From assembly GCA_934358235.1 (NCBI GenBank), contig CAKRKK010000007.1:1-28161 (forward strand): a stretch of DNA of 28,161 bases. The letters run 5' to 3'. The notes below the pieces were generated by a model, which did no database searches, was not told the origin of the DNA, and saw only the letters and a program-made list of their open reading frames with translations. The translations under genes were made by a program, and so were the position numbers. Shown one piece after another: positions 15,209 to 22,477 of this stretch (positions within the stretch are counted from its first letter, which is position 1; each line of letters starts with the position of its first letter). Source of the DNA: an uncultured Lachnospira sp. GTDB lineage: Bacteria; Bacillota; Clostridia; Lachnospirales; Lachnospiraceae.

Positions 15209-16555
15209 ATGAAGGGAAATAAGTATGAAATAGATATGTGCAATGGTTCACTTATGGATAAGCTCATATCTTTTGCATTTCCTCTTATGCTATCTGGAAT
15301 GCTTCAGCTTTTATTTAATGCGGTTGATATAATAGTTGTAGGACGTTTTACAGGAAGTCAGGCGTTAGCAGCGGTAGGCTCCACAACAGCGCTTATAAGT
15401 ACGTTTACTAATCTGTTTATAGGTATATCACTTGGTGCTAATGTTCTGGCAGCCAGATTCTATGCAGTTGGTAAAGCTAAGGAAATGTCAGAAACAGTAC
15501 ATACAGCTATAACTCTTGCAGCTATAAGTGGAATTGTAATGTGTATTATTGGCATTGCCTGTGCAAGAGAGTCACTTGCACTTATAGATACGCCAGATGA
15601 TATTATAGCCCAGGCAGCATTATATCTTAGAATATATTTTTCAGGAATGCCATTCTTTATGCTGTATAATTATGGAGCAGCAATATTAAGGGCAGTAGGA
15701 GATACAAAGCGTCCGCTTATGTATCTGGTGGTGGCTGGTCTTGCGAATGCGGCACTTGATCTTATACTTGTTATAATATTTGGAATGGGAGTTGCAGGAG
15801 TTGCAATCGGAACAGTTGCTTCACAGCTTATATCCTGTATATTGGTTATCAGATGCTTATGTAAGGCAGATACTTCATATAAGCTCAGGTTATCACAGCT
15901 AGGTTTAAAGAAGTATTATCTGGTGCAGATACTTAAGGTTGGATTACCAGCAGGAATACAGAGCACAGTTATTAATTTCTCAAACGTACTGTTACAGTCA
16001 TCTGTGAATTCCTTTGGTGAAATAGCAATGGCAGGATATACGGCAGCTAATAACATACTGGGCTTTCTTTATGTGTCTGTTAATTCAGTATCACAGGCCT
16101 GTATGAGCTTTACAAGCCAGAATTATGGTGTACGGAAGTTTAAAAGAATGGACAGAGTGCTTATAGATTGTGCAATATTATCGGTTATTGTATCGGTAAT
16201 TATTGGCGGAGGTTCATATCTGTTTGGACACCAGATATTAAGCATATATACAAGACAGGAAGATGTTATACAATGTGGAATGGAAATACTTTCTATATCA
16301 ACGATTCCGTATTTTCTATGTGGAATAATGGATATGCTTCCGGGCTCTATGAGAGGAGTAGGATACTCAGCAGTTCCTATGATACTTTCTATAATAGGAA
16401 CAGTAGGAACAAGACTTGTGTGGATATATGGTGTATTTCCACAGCATAGAACCTTGTATACATTATTTATATCATATCCAGCATCCTGGGGACTTACCAT
16501 AATACTGCAGGCAGTATGCCTTGTATTTGTAAGGAAGAAGATAAGAAAAATATAG
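15209..16555 (+). CDS. MATE family multidrug exporter
   Basis: A 448-residue integral membrane protein with about 12 hydrophobic spans in two similar halves. MATE hallmarks are the N-terminal GSLMDKLISFAFPLMLSGML, the VDIIVVGRFTGSQALAAVG segment of helix 2 and the equivalent SFGEIAMAGYTAANNI in the second half. These antiport toxic cations or metabolites against sodium or protons. Start: an ATG eight codons further upstream (15185) lacks a ribosome-binding site, while AAGGA at 15193-15197 serves the ATG at 15209, which also gives the start MKGNKYEIDMCNG common for this group. It follows the GH28 gene by about 75 bases without a terminator, so co-transcription is possible. Substrate unknown. 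Confidence 0.9.
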   Translation: MKGNKYEIDMCNGSLMDKLISFAFPLMLSGMLQLLFNAVDIIVVGRFTGSQALAAVGSTTALISTFTNLFIGISLGANVLAARFYAVGKAKEMSETVHTAITLAAISGIVMCIIGIACARESLALIDTPDDIIAQAALYLRIYFSGMPFFMLYNYGAAILRAVGDTKRPLMYLVVAGLANAALDLILVIIFGMGVAGVAIGTVASQLISCILVIRCLCKADTSYKLRLSQLGLKKYYLVQILKVGLPAGIQSTVINFSNVLLQSSVNSFGEIAMAGYTAANNILGFLYVSVNSVSQACMSFTSQNYGVRKFKRMDRVLIDCAILSVIVSVIIGGGSYLFGHQILSIYTRQEDVIQCGMEILSISTIPYFLCGIMDMLPGSMRGVGYSAVPMILSIIGTVGTRLVWIYGVFPQHRTLYTLFISYPASWGLTIILQAVCLVFVRKKIRKI

Positions 16556-16580
16556 TTAACATATGTTACAGTAATATACA

Positions 16581-16636
16581 AAAAAGGTGCTGCTGCATCA
16601 GGAATGTTATTATTCCTATTGCGGCAGCACCTTTTA
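16581..16636. terminator. Bidirectional terminator between MATE and PL9 genes
   Basis: AAAAGGTGCTGC (from 16582) pairs with GCAGCACCTTTT (16624-16635), and inside it GGAAT pairs with ATTCC. The A-run on one side and T-run on the other allow termination from both directions, fitting the convergent genes. Confidence 0.85.
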
Positions 16637-16666
16637 AAGATTAAAGAGCTGATAGTGTATTATAAA

Positions 16667-18190
16667 TTAGAAGCCCTTGCAGTTACCCTTAAGTGTAGCA
16701 CCTGTTATATTAACCTTGCCATTAATATTAGTACAATCCTGAATAATAGCTTTGCCAAATGTTACCTTGTAACCAAGTGCAGATGGCTTACCTGTTAATG
16801 GCCAATGATAGTTATTGCCCTTGTTAGAATCAGATATACAATTCTTCATAGTAACAACACCACTCTGATTGTTTCTGTCAAAGCCATTAGCATAGTTGCC
16901 TTTAGCTGTACATCCGATAAGAGTGTGATTAAGTGCATCCAGATGTGCTGCAACACCAGGAGTTTTGTTATCAACTCCTCCCATCTTAAAGCCATTTCCA
17001 TCGCCATATATGCCATTGCATAAGCCGTTATAGTTTGCCTGACAGTTAACAAGTGTGACAGCGCCATGTGCCGCATAGCAGTCCCAGCCGTCATCACTGT
17101 TATATTCAGCGATACAGTTTTCAAAGTAGTTGCCTTCTCCAGAATGAAGTTTTACAGCAAAGCCATCGGCATTTTCACCCTTAGCATCAGCGTTGTGGTG
17201 GGATGTACAACTGTAGAACTTGTTGTTGGCTCCGCCATTACTTACCTGAAAGCCGGCATCTTCATTGTAGCAGCATACTACATTCTTTAATACGTTGTTA
17301 GAACCAGAGATAAAGATTCCGTTATCAGAAGCCTTGGTTACTGTTATGTTCTCAAGAGTGCTTCCGTTACCAGAGATTGTAATACCTCTTCCTGAGCTTC
17401 CGCTTGTCTGTGAAAAGTCAATCGTAGCATTATTCTTACCAACAATATTAACACCAGCAGGAAGTGATACAGCACCAGATTTAATAGTGCCATCAATAAC
17501 AATAGTCTGACCTGACTTAGCTTTCTTAACGGCATCCGCAAGTGAAGTACCACCGTTCTTAACAGTTATATCACCAGTTACATCAGAGCCTGAGCTGTTA
17601 GAAGAACTGCCAGAGGAATTATTTCCTGAATTACTTCCAGAGTTACCTGAATTGCTGCTAGAACCATTAGAATCAACCTGAATTTTGTAAATATTGATTC
17701 CGCTGTTAGCAGAGTAAAGATATATGTAACCAGCAGAGCCAGAATAAGTATATGTACCTAATGAAGCATTTTTTTCTGCACTTATTGTACCAAGCTTCTT
17801 TCCCTTAGAGTCAGCTACAATAAGTGAGCGTGTAGAGCTTCCGCTGCTTCTTAATACGACCTTGATAGTATCATAACCGGAAACAGGAACCTTAACTGCG
17901 CGGTAAGATGTAGAACCAGTACCGCCTAATGCAAGACAGTAGGTGTAAGCTGTACCATTAACATTAACATTCTCAGCTTTAACCTGCATAGACTTAGAGC
18001 TTGTAGCAACAAGACCTAGTCCATCGATGGTTTGTGTGGCTGTAATCTTTCCAAGACCTTTAAAGCTTGAATTCTTAAAGTTCCAGGATGTGTTAGCTGC
18101 AGCATTGGCTGTAACAGAAGTAGCAGCAGTAAAGCATATTAGTGCTAAAGTAAGAAATGCTGCGAATACATTTTTCGCTTTTTTAAACAT
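16667..18190 (-). CDS. Secreted PL9 family pectate lyase
   Basis: A 507-residue secreted enzyme that cleaves polygalacturonate by beta-elimination. A signal peptide (FAAFLTLALICFTAA; cleavage likely after ANA, residue 30) is followed by a beta-rich N-terminal domain (34-173) often found on bacterial pectate lyases and probably sugar-binding. Next is a Ser/Gly/Asn linker (174-202), then a PL9 beta-helix (205-507). The calcium ligands and catalytic lysine known from Dickeya PelL have clear counterparts: D342, D366, D367, D370 and K402 (DGNGFKMGG), with the same spacing for the four aspartates. GFDRNNQ (436-442) is also typical. Start: an in-frame ATG 11 codons upstream lacks a ribosome-binding site; GGGAGG (18201-18206) lies 10 bases before the ATG at 18188-18190, which gives a proper signal peptide. 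There is no cell-wall anchor, so the enzyme is released. Confidence 0.93.
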   Translation of the reverse strand: MFKKAKNVFAAFLTLALICFTAATSVTANAAANTSWNFKNSSFKGLGKITATQTIDGLGLVATSSKSMQVKAENVNVNGTAYTYCLALGGTGSTSYRAVKVPVSGYDTIKVVLRSSGSSTRSLIVADSKGKKLGTISAEKNASLGTYTYSGSAGYIYLYSANSGINIYKIQVDSNGSSSNSGNSGSNSGNNSSGSSSNSSGSDVTGDITVKNGGTSLADAVKKAKSGQTIVIDGTIKSGAVSLPAGVNIVGKNNATIDFSQTSGSSGRGITISGNGSTLENITVTKASDNGIFISGSNNVLKNVVCCYNEDAGFQVSNGGANNKFYSCTSHHNADAKGENADGFAVKLHSGEGNYFENCIAEYNSDDGWDCYAAHGAVTLVNCQANYNGLCNGIYGDGNGFKMGGVDNKTPGVAAHLDALNHTLIGCTAKGNYANGFDRNNQSGVVTMKNCISDSNKGNNYHWPLTGKPSALGYKVTFGKAIIQDCTNINGKVNITGATLKGNCKGF

Positions 18191-18235
18191 TATAAAAAAA
18201 CCTCCCAATAATACGTTAAACAATAGAAAACCTTT

Positions 18236-18247
18236 AGTTTCGAAACT
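18236..18247. promoter_or_regulatory. 12-bp perfect palindrome AGTTTCGAAACT at the PL9 start site
   Basis: The palindrome lies 4-15 bases downstream of the candidate -10 of the PL9 gene, so it overlaps the expected transcription start. That is a usual place for a repressor operator. No regulator gene is adjacent. Confidence 0.45.
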
Positions 18248-18250
18248 GTA

Positions 18251-18279
18251 ATTATAAAAAATAGTTTTCTACACCGTAA
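18251..18279 (-). promoter_or_regulatory. Candidate promoter of the PL9 gene
   Basis: On the minus strand a perfect TATAAT (18251-18256) is preceded, with 17 bases between, by TTACGG (18274-18279), a poor -35. This leaves an untranslated leader of about 55 bases. Confidence 0.45.
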
Positions 18280-18434
18280 AATAACATATAAGTTTAAAAA
18301 AGAAAATAGTATAAAAATAACAAAGATTTAAACAATAACATATATAAAATGCACAAAAGAATTGGTTAAAATAATAACAAATTTGTAACAATAGTTAAAT
18401 ACCTGGGCGAAAAATCCTTCAATAGGAAACAGCT

Positions 18435-18463
18435 TTGACGTATAGTAGGAAATCTTATATACT
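18435..18463 (+). promoter_or_regulatory. Near-consensus sigma-A promoter of the acetyltransferase gene
   Basis: TTGACG (18435-18440) and TATACT (18458-18463) are 17 bases apart. Transcription would start near 18470, which makes a TTG start at 18485 unlikely and supports the ATG at 18557. Confidence 0.75.
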
Positions 18464-18556
18464 GAAAACAATAATGCATATATATTGCTGAGAGTGAAAT
18501 GTAATTCAGACACTCAGGCATATTCTAAAAAAAATAACAGTAAGAGGAAAATATTA

Positions 18557-19363
18557 ATGAATGATAAGGTATGTAATAAAGTATATAGTAGGGAACAATT
18601 AACAGCACAGCTTAAGGATATGGGGTTAACAGGAGAAGAAACAATACTTATCCATTCATCCATGAAGGCAATCGGGGAAGTTGATGGCAGGGCAGATACA
18701 GTACTGGATGTATGGATGGATTATTTTAAGGATGGATTATTGCTGCTTCCAACACATACCTGGAAGACAGTTAATTCAGATAATCCAGTATATAATCCAG
18801 CAAAGACTCCATCGTGCGTGGGGATATTAACGAACCTGTTTATGAAAAGAGAGGGCGTTATACGTTCACTTCATCCAACACATAGTATGGCAGGGTATGG
18901 AAGGAAGGCTTCGGAATATCTTAAGGGTGAAGAATATAATAATACACCTTGTACGCCGGGAGGCTGTTATGACAGACTTAAGGATGTAGGTGGAAAGGTA
19001 CTGCTGGTAGGAGTAGGACATGAAAGAAATACATATATACATAGTATAGAGGAGGTGCTTAATGTTCCTAACAGATTATCAGATATGCCTATGAAGTTAA
19101 GAATAGAGCGTTCAGACAATGAAGCAGGGACAACAGTATATGTAAGAAAGCACTATAATGCACAGCAGCCGCATATATCAGAGGATTTTGTGAAGCTTAA
19201 CCAGATATTCATAGAGCAGGGAGTTGTTAAAAAGGTAAAGTTTGGTGCTGCTGACAGTCTGTTATGTGATGCGAAGGGAATGTTTGAGGTTGTCAGACAC
19301 GTTATTGCAGCCGATCCTCAGTGTATAGTAACAAAGGATAAGCTGTATTATAGCCAGCCATAA
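18557..19363 (+). CDS. AAC(3)-family aminoglycoside N-acetyltransferase-like protein
   Basis: A 268-residue cytoplasmic enzyme of the AAC(3)/YokD family, which transfers acetyl from acetyl-CoA to an amine. Family blocks are IHSSMKAIGEVDG, LLLPTHTW, VIRSLHPTHSMAGYG and TPCTPGGCYDRL, followed by GKVLLVGVG with TYIHSIEE. Start: AGAGGA (18543-18548) precedes the ATG at 18557; an open frame back to a TTG at 18485 has no ribosome-binding site. Related proteins are common chromosomal genes in gut Clostridia, and many do not give resistance, so it should not be read as a resistance gene without tests. It is flanked by no mobile element. It is transcribed alone from its own promoter. Confidence 0.85.
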   Translation: MNDKVCNKVYSREQLTAQLKDMGLTGEETILIHSSMKAIGEVDGRADTVLDVWMDYFKDGLLLLPTHTWKTVNSDNPVYNPAKTPSCVGILTNLFMKREGVIRSLHPTHSMAGYGRKASEYLKGEEYNNTPCTPGGCYDRLKDVGGKVLLVGVGHERNTYIHSIEEVLNVPNRLSDMPMKLRIERSDNEAGTTVYVRKHYNAQQPHISEDFVKLNQIFIEQGVVKKVKFGAADSLLCDAKGMFEVVRHVIAADPQCIVTKDKLYYSQP

Positions 19364-19410
19364 GAAATAACAATAAGGAATAATAAGAAGAAATAATAAT
19401 AAGAAATAAC

Positions 19411-19448
19411 AGATACATATGTAAATGAAATTGTTGATATATGTATCT
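19411..19448. repeat. Inverted repeat, arms 10 bp perfect
   Basis: AGATACATAT (19411-19420) and ATATGTATCT (19439-19448) with an 18-base loop. No T-run follows, so it is a poor terminator, though it lies about 50 bases after the acetyltransferase stop and may protect the mRNA end. Confidence 0.5.
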
Positions 19449-19579
19449 ATAATTGAAGATGCTTAATCTGCAATATTTAAAACTGTATTGGCTGTAAATG
19501 TAGTAATATACAGGAGGTGGATTTAAAACTGCTTGTTTATAAAAGTTGATTTTATTTATTCACTATTAATCTGTTAACA

Positions 19580-19610
19580 GTATTATTATGTTCAAAAAAC
19601 ATAATAATAC
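19580..19610. repeat. Perfect 13-bp AT-rich hairpin
   Basis: GTATTATTATGTT (19580-19592) and AACATAATAATAC (19598-19610) pair exactly around a CAAAA loop. No U-run follows. The function is open: operator, RNA structure or relic of a small palindromic element. Confidence 0.6.
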
Positions 19611-19696
19611 AGAGAAGTAATCAGATAACAGCAGATAACAGATAACAGATTTGAATAATTATTTACAACAAAAAATAACAAAATAAGAAGACTAAA

Positions 19697-19716
19697 GATT
19701 TTTGCGGGCAAAAATC
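19697..19716. promoter_or_regulatory. Inverted repeat GATTTTTG-CGGG-CAAAAATC
   Basis: Perfect 8-bp arms with a CGGG loop lie about 70 bases before the XRE-type gene. It may be an operator or a leader hairpin. Confidence 0.4.
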
Positions 19717-19787
19717 CGGGTGTGATATCAGAAATGTCATGTAATGTCATGTAATTAATGTAATGTGAAAGGAGCTGATATCATATC

Positions 19788-20129
19788 ATGATGAAGTGCA
19801 GTATTTTTGATATGCCGCAGGTAGACGCAATTGTAATTGGACAGAATCTTAGAAGGTTAAGATTATCTAACCATTACTCAGTCAGAGATATTCAGGATTT
19901 CTTTAATTTTGAGAATCCTCAGGCTGTGTATGGCTGGGAAAATGGTAAATATATCCCCAAACTTGATAATCTATATGCACTCAGCAGACTTTATGGTGTA
20001 AGTGTTGACAGTATACTTATGGATTATTCGACTATTGATAACAGCAATGCTGGTAATACCAACAGTAGAGGTATAAGTGCTATAGCTGCTGCAAGTGCTG
20101 CAAGACCTCAGGTGTCTTACAATATTTAA
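19788..20129 (+). CDS. XRE-type helix-turn-helix regulator
   Basis: A 113-residue protein. Residues 14-80 form an XRE/Cro-like helix-turn-helix: IGQNLRRLRLSNHYSVRDIQDFF, QAVYGWENGKYIPKLDNLYALSRLYGVSVDSIL. The recognition helix is around NPQAVYGWENGK. The 33-residue tail is Ser/Asn/Ala-rich and probably flexible. GAAAGGAG ends 13 bases before the first of two adjacent ATGs, somewhat far, so the second ATG or M9 are other possible starts. TGATATCA palindromes flanking the ribosome-binding site region suggest autoregulation. It converges on the VirD4-like/ClpP gene set and may control it. A good terminator follows. Confidence 0.85.
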   Translation: MMKCSIFDMPQVDAIVIGQNLRRLRLSNHYSVRDIQDFFNFENPQAVYGWENGKYIPKLDNLYALSRLYGVSVDSILMDYSTIDNSNAGNTNSRGISAIAAASAARPQVSYNI

Positions 20130-20150
20130 GACAACTAAGATATAAATATA

Positions 20151-20200
20151 AGAGCATCCCGGATACGGAACAATCCGTAACCGGGGGCTCTTATTTTTTT
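20151..20200. terminator. Strong GC-rich terminator after the XRE gene
   Basis: GAGC-CCCGG and ATACGGA (from 20152) pair with TCCGTA and CCGGG-GCTC (20174-20190) around ACAA, followed by TTATTTTTTT. The convergent VirD4-like gene ends at 20212, and on its strand the hairpin is followed by a T-rich stretch, so it probably serves both sides. Confidence 0.9.
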
Positions 20201-20211
20201 ATGATAATTAT

Positions 20212-21675
20212 TTATGCAAATGGAAAATCGTCGAATTCGTCATAAGGAAATGGAAATTCGTCAAATTCAGCATTATCATTTTCGTTATCATTATCATAGC
20301 AAGGTTTATCATCAGGCTTTGCTGACTTTATGGCAGCCGCTTCTGCCGCCTCGCGCATTTGTTTCTGTTTTCTGTGTTCTTCGTTAAGAGCAGTTAATTC
20401 ATCATATACAGGGCTTAGTGATATGTCGAATTTATCGGCTATTTGGGCAGATTTTCCACGTTCAAACAATAAGACCTTATCAAGTGGCAGATTAGCAATG
20501 CTTACAGGCATTTTGTTTGATTTAAGGCTGATTTGTTCAATAGTATCAATATCCTGTCCACCAAGGTATAACCAGTGGTCACAGTTGTTAATGATAGTTT
20601 TTGCACAGGGTGCTGAGTATAAAGCTTCGAGCTGTGACAGACTTTGCAGTATAATACTAACGTATATATCACGGGATCTTATTACTGATATGATTTTATC
20701 AAAGTCAGCTATAGTTGTGCCAGCGGCGAAATCATCCAGAATAAGCCTTACAGGTATCTGAAGATGATTCTTTTCGTTCATATCGGCGATAGTCATAAGT
20801 GAGTGCAGCGCCTGTGCGTAGAATAATGATACGAGAACGTCAGATGAACGGTCAGAGTCACTAACATTGAGGAAAAGTACGCTTTTTTCACTTGAAAGCT
20901 TTTCAAATGAAATGCGTTCGGGAGCATTATACAGGTTATTAGCTGCACTATTATCAAGTGGAGTAAGCTTTTCAAATATAACTGAAATTATGCTCGAACG
21001 CATCTTCTCAGCAGAACCAGTAGCTTTAAGTACATTGTAGTATTTAATTGCCAGAGAGTTTTCATTTTCAATAGAAAGCTCTGAAAGCATGTATTCGTAT
21101 TCATCAAAATGACCGGCTAATTTGGCAAGAGCTGCTATGTTTCGCTGGTCTTTAGGGAAGCATTCCATAACATATGCAATCATAGAGGCGATTATATATT
21201 TGGCAGAAATATCCCAGAATATATCCTTTGTGTTGTGTATAGGGGCTAGCTGTTCAGCCATACATAGCACATCGCGTTCACTATAGTTACCATTGATATC
21301 AATATCAATATTATCAAATGGATTATAGCCAACTGTTGAGTGGCTGATACCAGAAAAGTCTATATTGTATACAGCAATTCCCTGCTGCTTTAGATATGGC
21401 TGAAGAAACCTTCTTAATGAATTCTTGGTATCAGTAACTATCAGGCTTTCGTTGCCAGATAATATGTTAGGCATAACATAGCCTCTGGTCTTACCTGCAC
21501 CAGCAGGTCCGATAATTAGGTCATTGTTGTTAAGCTGGGTATTATGTGTGTTATTGTCAACATATATATTTTTGGCAAGTAATCTTGCATTTTCGAAAGC
21601 CATATTAGCTGTGTTAGCTGATGAAGTGTTAGTTGATGTAGTGTTAAGTGATGTTGTATTAATTGCTGTGTTCAT
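20212..21675 (-). CDS. Orphan VirD4/TraG-like ATPase without membrane anchor
   Basis: A 487-residue P-loop ATPase of the VirD4/TraG coupling-protein family. Walker A is GPAGAGKT (56-63) within NDLIIGPAGAGKTRGYVMPN. The SLIVTDTKNS segment follows (77-86), then Walker B (PVRLILDDFAAGT), and the late conserved ISVIRSRDIYVSIILQSLSQLEALY and NCDHWLYLGG (about 370-395) of the family. Coupling proteins normally start with two membrane helices; here the N-terminus is a Thr/Asn-rich low-complexity stretch (1-24) and no membrane segment exists. The C-terminus is acidic and aromatic with a repeated EFDxFPF. GGAGG lies 7 bases before the ATG. No relaxase, VirB4 or pilus gene is in the window. It is the last gene of a minus-strand set with a ClpP-like protease. 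Confidence 0.88.
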   Translation of the reverse strand: MNTAINTTSLNTTSTNTSSANTANMAFENARLLAKNIYVDNNTHNTQLNNNDLIIGPAGAGKTRGYVMPNILSGNESLIVTDTKNSLRRFLQPYLKQQGIAVYNIDFSGISHSTVGYNPFDNIDIDINGNYSERDVLCMAEQLAPIHNTKDIFWDISAKYIIASMIAYVMECFPKDQRNIAALAKLAGHFDEYEYMLSELSIENENSLAIKYYNVLKATGSAEKMRSSIISVIFEKLTPLDNSAANNLYNAPERISFEKLSSEKSVLFLNVSDSDRSSDVLVSLFYAQALHSLMTIADMNEKNHLQIPVRLILDDFAAGTTIADFDKIISVIRSRDIYVSIILQSLSQLEALYSAPCAKTIINNCDHWLYLGGQDIDTIEQISLKSNKMPVSIANLPLDKVLLFERGKSAQIADKFDISLSPVYDELTALNEEHRKQKQMREAAEAAAIKSAKPDDKPCYDNDNENDNAEFDEFPFPYDEFDDFPFA

Positions 21676-21748
21676 AAGAGTACCTCCGGATATTGTTAAT
21701 GGTATAAAATATTGTTGATGATATAAAAATGTTGGTAATAATATAAAA

Positions 21749-22348
21749 TCATAGTGAGCTTATTATCTCATCTGCAAGACCAAATTCGATAGCTTCGCTG
21801 GCAGTAAAATATGTATCCTTAGAAGTCTTTTCATAGACCTCTTCTAAGGTTTTGCCGGTGTGCTTTGATATGATGCTGCCAAGGATTTCCCTGGTTTTCA
21901 TAATATCGTTGGAATGCTGCATTATAGTGAGGGCTGGACCTGTGATACTGCCAGCAGCCAGCGGATCGTGTATCATTACTCTGGAATGGGGCAGCATGCG
22001 TCTTGTATCTGCACTCATAAACAGAATAGAACCCATGCTGGCAGCTATGCCGCAGCATACGGTTGTAATAGGGCAGGATATTGCCTGCATAACATCATAT
22101 AGTGCAAGTCCTGAGTCAACCTCCCCACCGGGGCTGTTGATATACATAGTTATGGGAGCATCAGGATTCTCCTTTTCAAGATGAAGAAGCTGTATAATAA
22201 GTGAGTTAACGGTCTGTCTGTTTATTTCAGATACGCATAGTACCTCACGTCTGCTAAGCATTTCGTCCTGAATGCTGAATGGACAAAGTCCGTTGCTTGT
22301 TTCTCTTAATATAGCAGGTGTAATTATAGTATTTGTTGTATTTTCCAT
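21749..22348 (-). CDS. ClpP-like serine protease (extra, divergent ClpP)
   Basis: 199 residues, the normal ClpP length. The catalytic triad looks intact: S104 (GIAASMGS), H127 (SRVMIHDP) and D178 (TSKDTYFTA). MYINSPGGEVDSG (68-80) is the family oxyanion-loop block. The Ser-His spacing is two residues shorter than in E. coli ClpP. The N-terminal 25 residues differ from housekeeping ClpP, and tig/clpX are absent, so this is probably a second, specialised ClpP that needs an AAA+ partner for folded proteins. AGAAAGGA lies 9 bases before the ATG. It is 73 bases upstream of the VirD4-like gene on the same strand and 129 bases downstream of the unknown 313-residue gene, which suggests co-expression. 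Confidence 0.92.
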   Translation of the reverse strand: MENTTNTIITPAILRETSNGLCPFSIQDEMLSRREVLCVSEINRQTVNSLIIQLLHLEKENPDAPITMYINSPGGEVDSGLALYDVMQAISCPITTVCCGIAASMGSILFMSADTRRMLPHSRVMIHDPLAAGSITGPALTIMQHSNDIMKTREILGSIISKHTGKTLEEVYEKTSKDTYFTASEAIEFGLADEIISSL

Positions 22349-22399
22349 AGTGTTTAATCCTTTCTTACATTTATTATTAATTTCTATTATTTATCCCGT

Positions 22400-22424
22400 G
22401 GGGAACCGTCAGAGTTCCCCTTTT
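22400..22424 (+). terminator. GC-rich hairpin in the gap before clpP-like gene
   Basis: GGGGAAC (22400-22406) and GTTCCCC (22414-22420) pair around a 7-base loop. TTTT follows on the plus strand only. On the minus strand, the direction of the surrounding genes, there is no U-run, so it is either a terminator of antisense transcription or a processing/stability hairpin within the operon mRNA. Confidence 0.5.
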
Positions 22425-22477
22425 AACCAGACAACCAGCGGTGCTTTATAATTATGCGGTGTTAGAAGAATAAAGAC

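Larger units (their letters stand above)
18191..18556. other. 366-base divergent control region
   Basis: No gene is seen here. It holds the PL9 promoter and a 12-bp palindrome on the left, an AT-rich middle with no recognisable structure (about 18280-18430), and the near-consensus promoter of the acetyltransferase on the right. Confidence 0.65.
19364..19787. other. 424-base structured noncoding stretch before the XRE gene
   Basis: No convincing gene is seen. From left to right it has an inverted repeat (19411-19420 with 19439-19448), a perfect AGGAGGTG ribosome-binding sequence (19512-19519) with no fitting gene behind it, and a perfect 13-bp hairpin (19580-19610). Next are four CAGATAA-like direct repeats (19622-19652), an 8-bp inverted repeat (19697-19716), and two TGATATCA palindromes (19723-19730 and 19776-19783) flanking a doubled ATGTCATGTA. 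The last elements are probably the control region of the XRE regulator gene. Confidence 0.6.

Noticed and set aside
18191..18223. Longer N-terminus for the PL9 lyase
   Set aside because: The upstream ATG has no ribosome-binding site, and the extra residues would spoil the signal peptide; GGGAGG fits the ATG at 18190.
18270..18279. Ten-base match TACACCGTAA shared with 23482-23491, both in upstream regions
   Set aside because: Shared 10-mers are expected by chance many times in 28 kb; no symmetry or further similarity supports a common site.
18405..18417. GGGCGAAAAATCC resembling GGGCAAAAATCC at 19706-19717
   Set aside because: A single near-match of this length with an indel can arise by chance, and the second is part of a separate inverted repeat.
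18557..19363. Antibiotic resistance gene call for the AAC(3)-family protein
   Set aside because: Family membership alone does not show resistance; there is no mobile context, and homologues are common in susceptible gut Clostridia.
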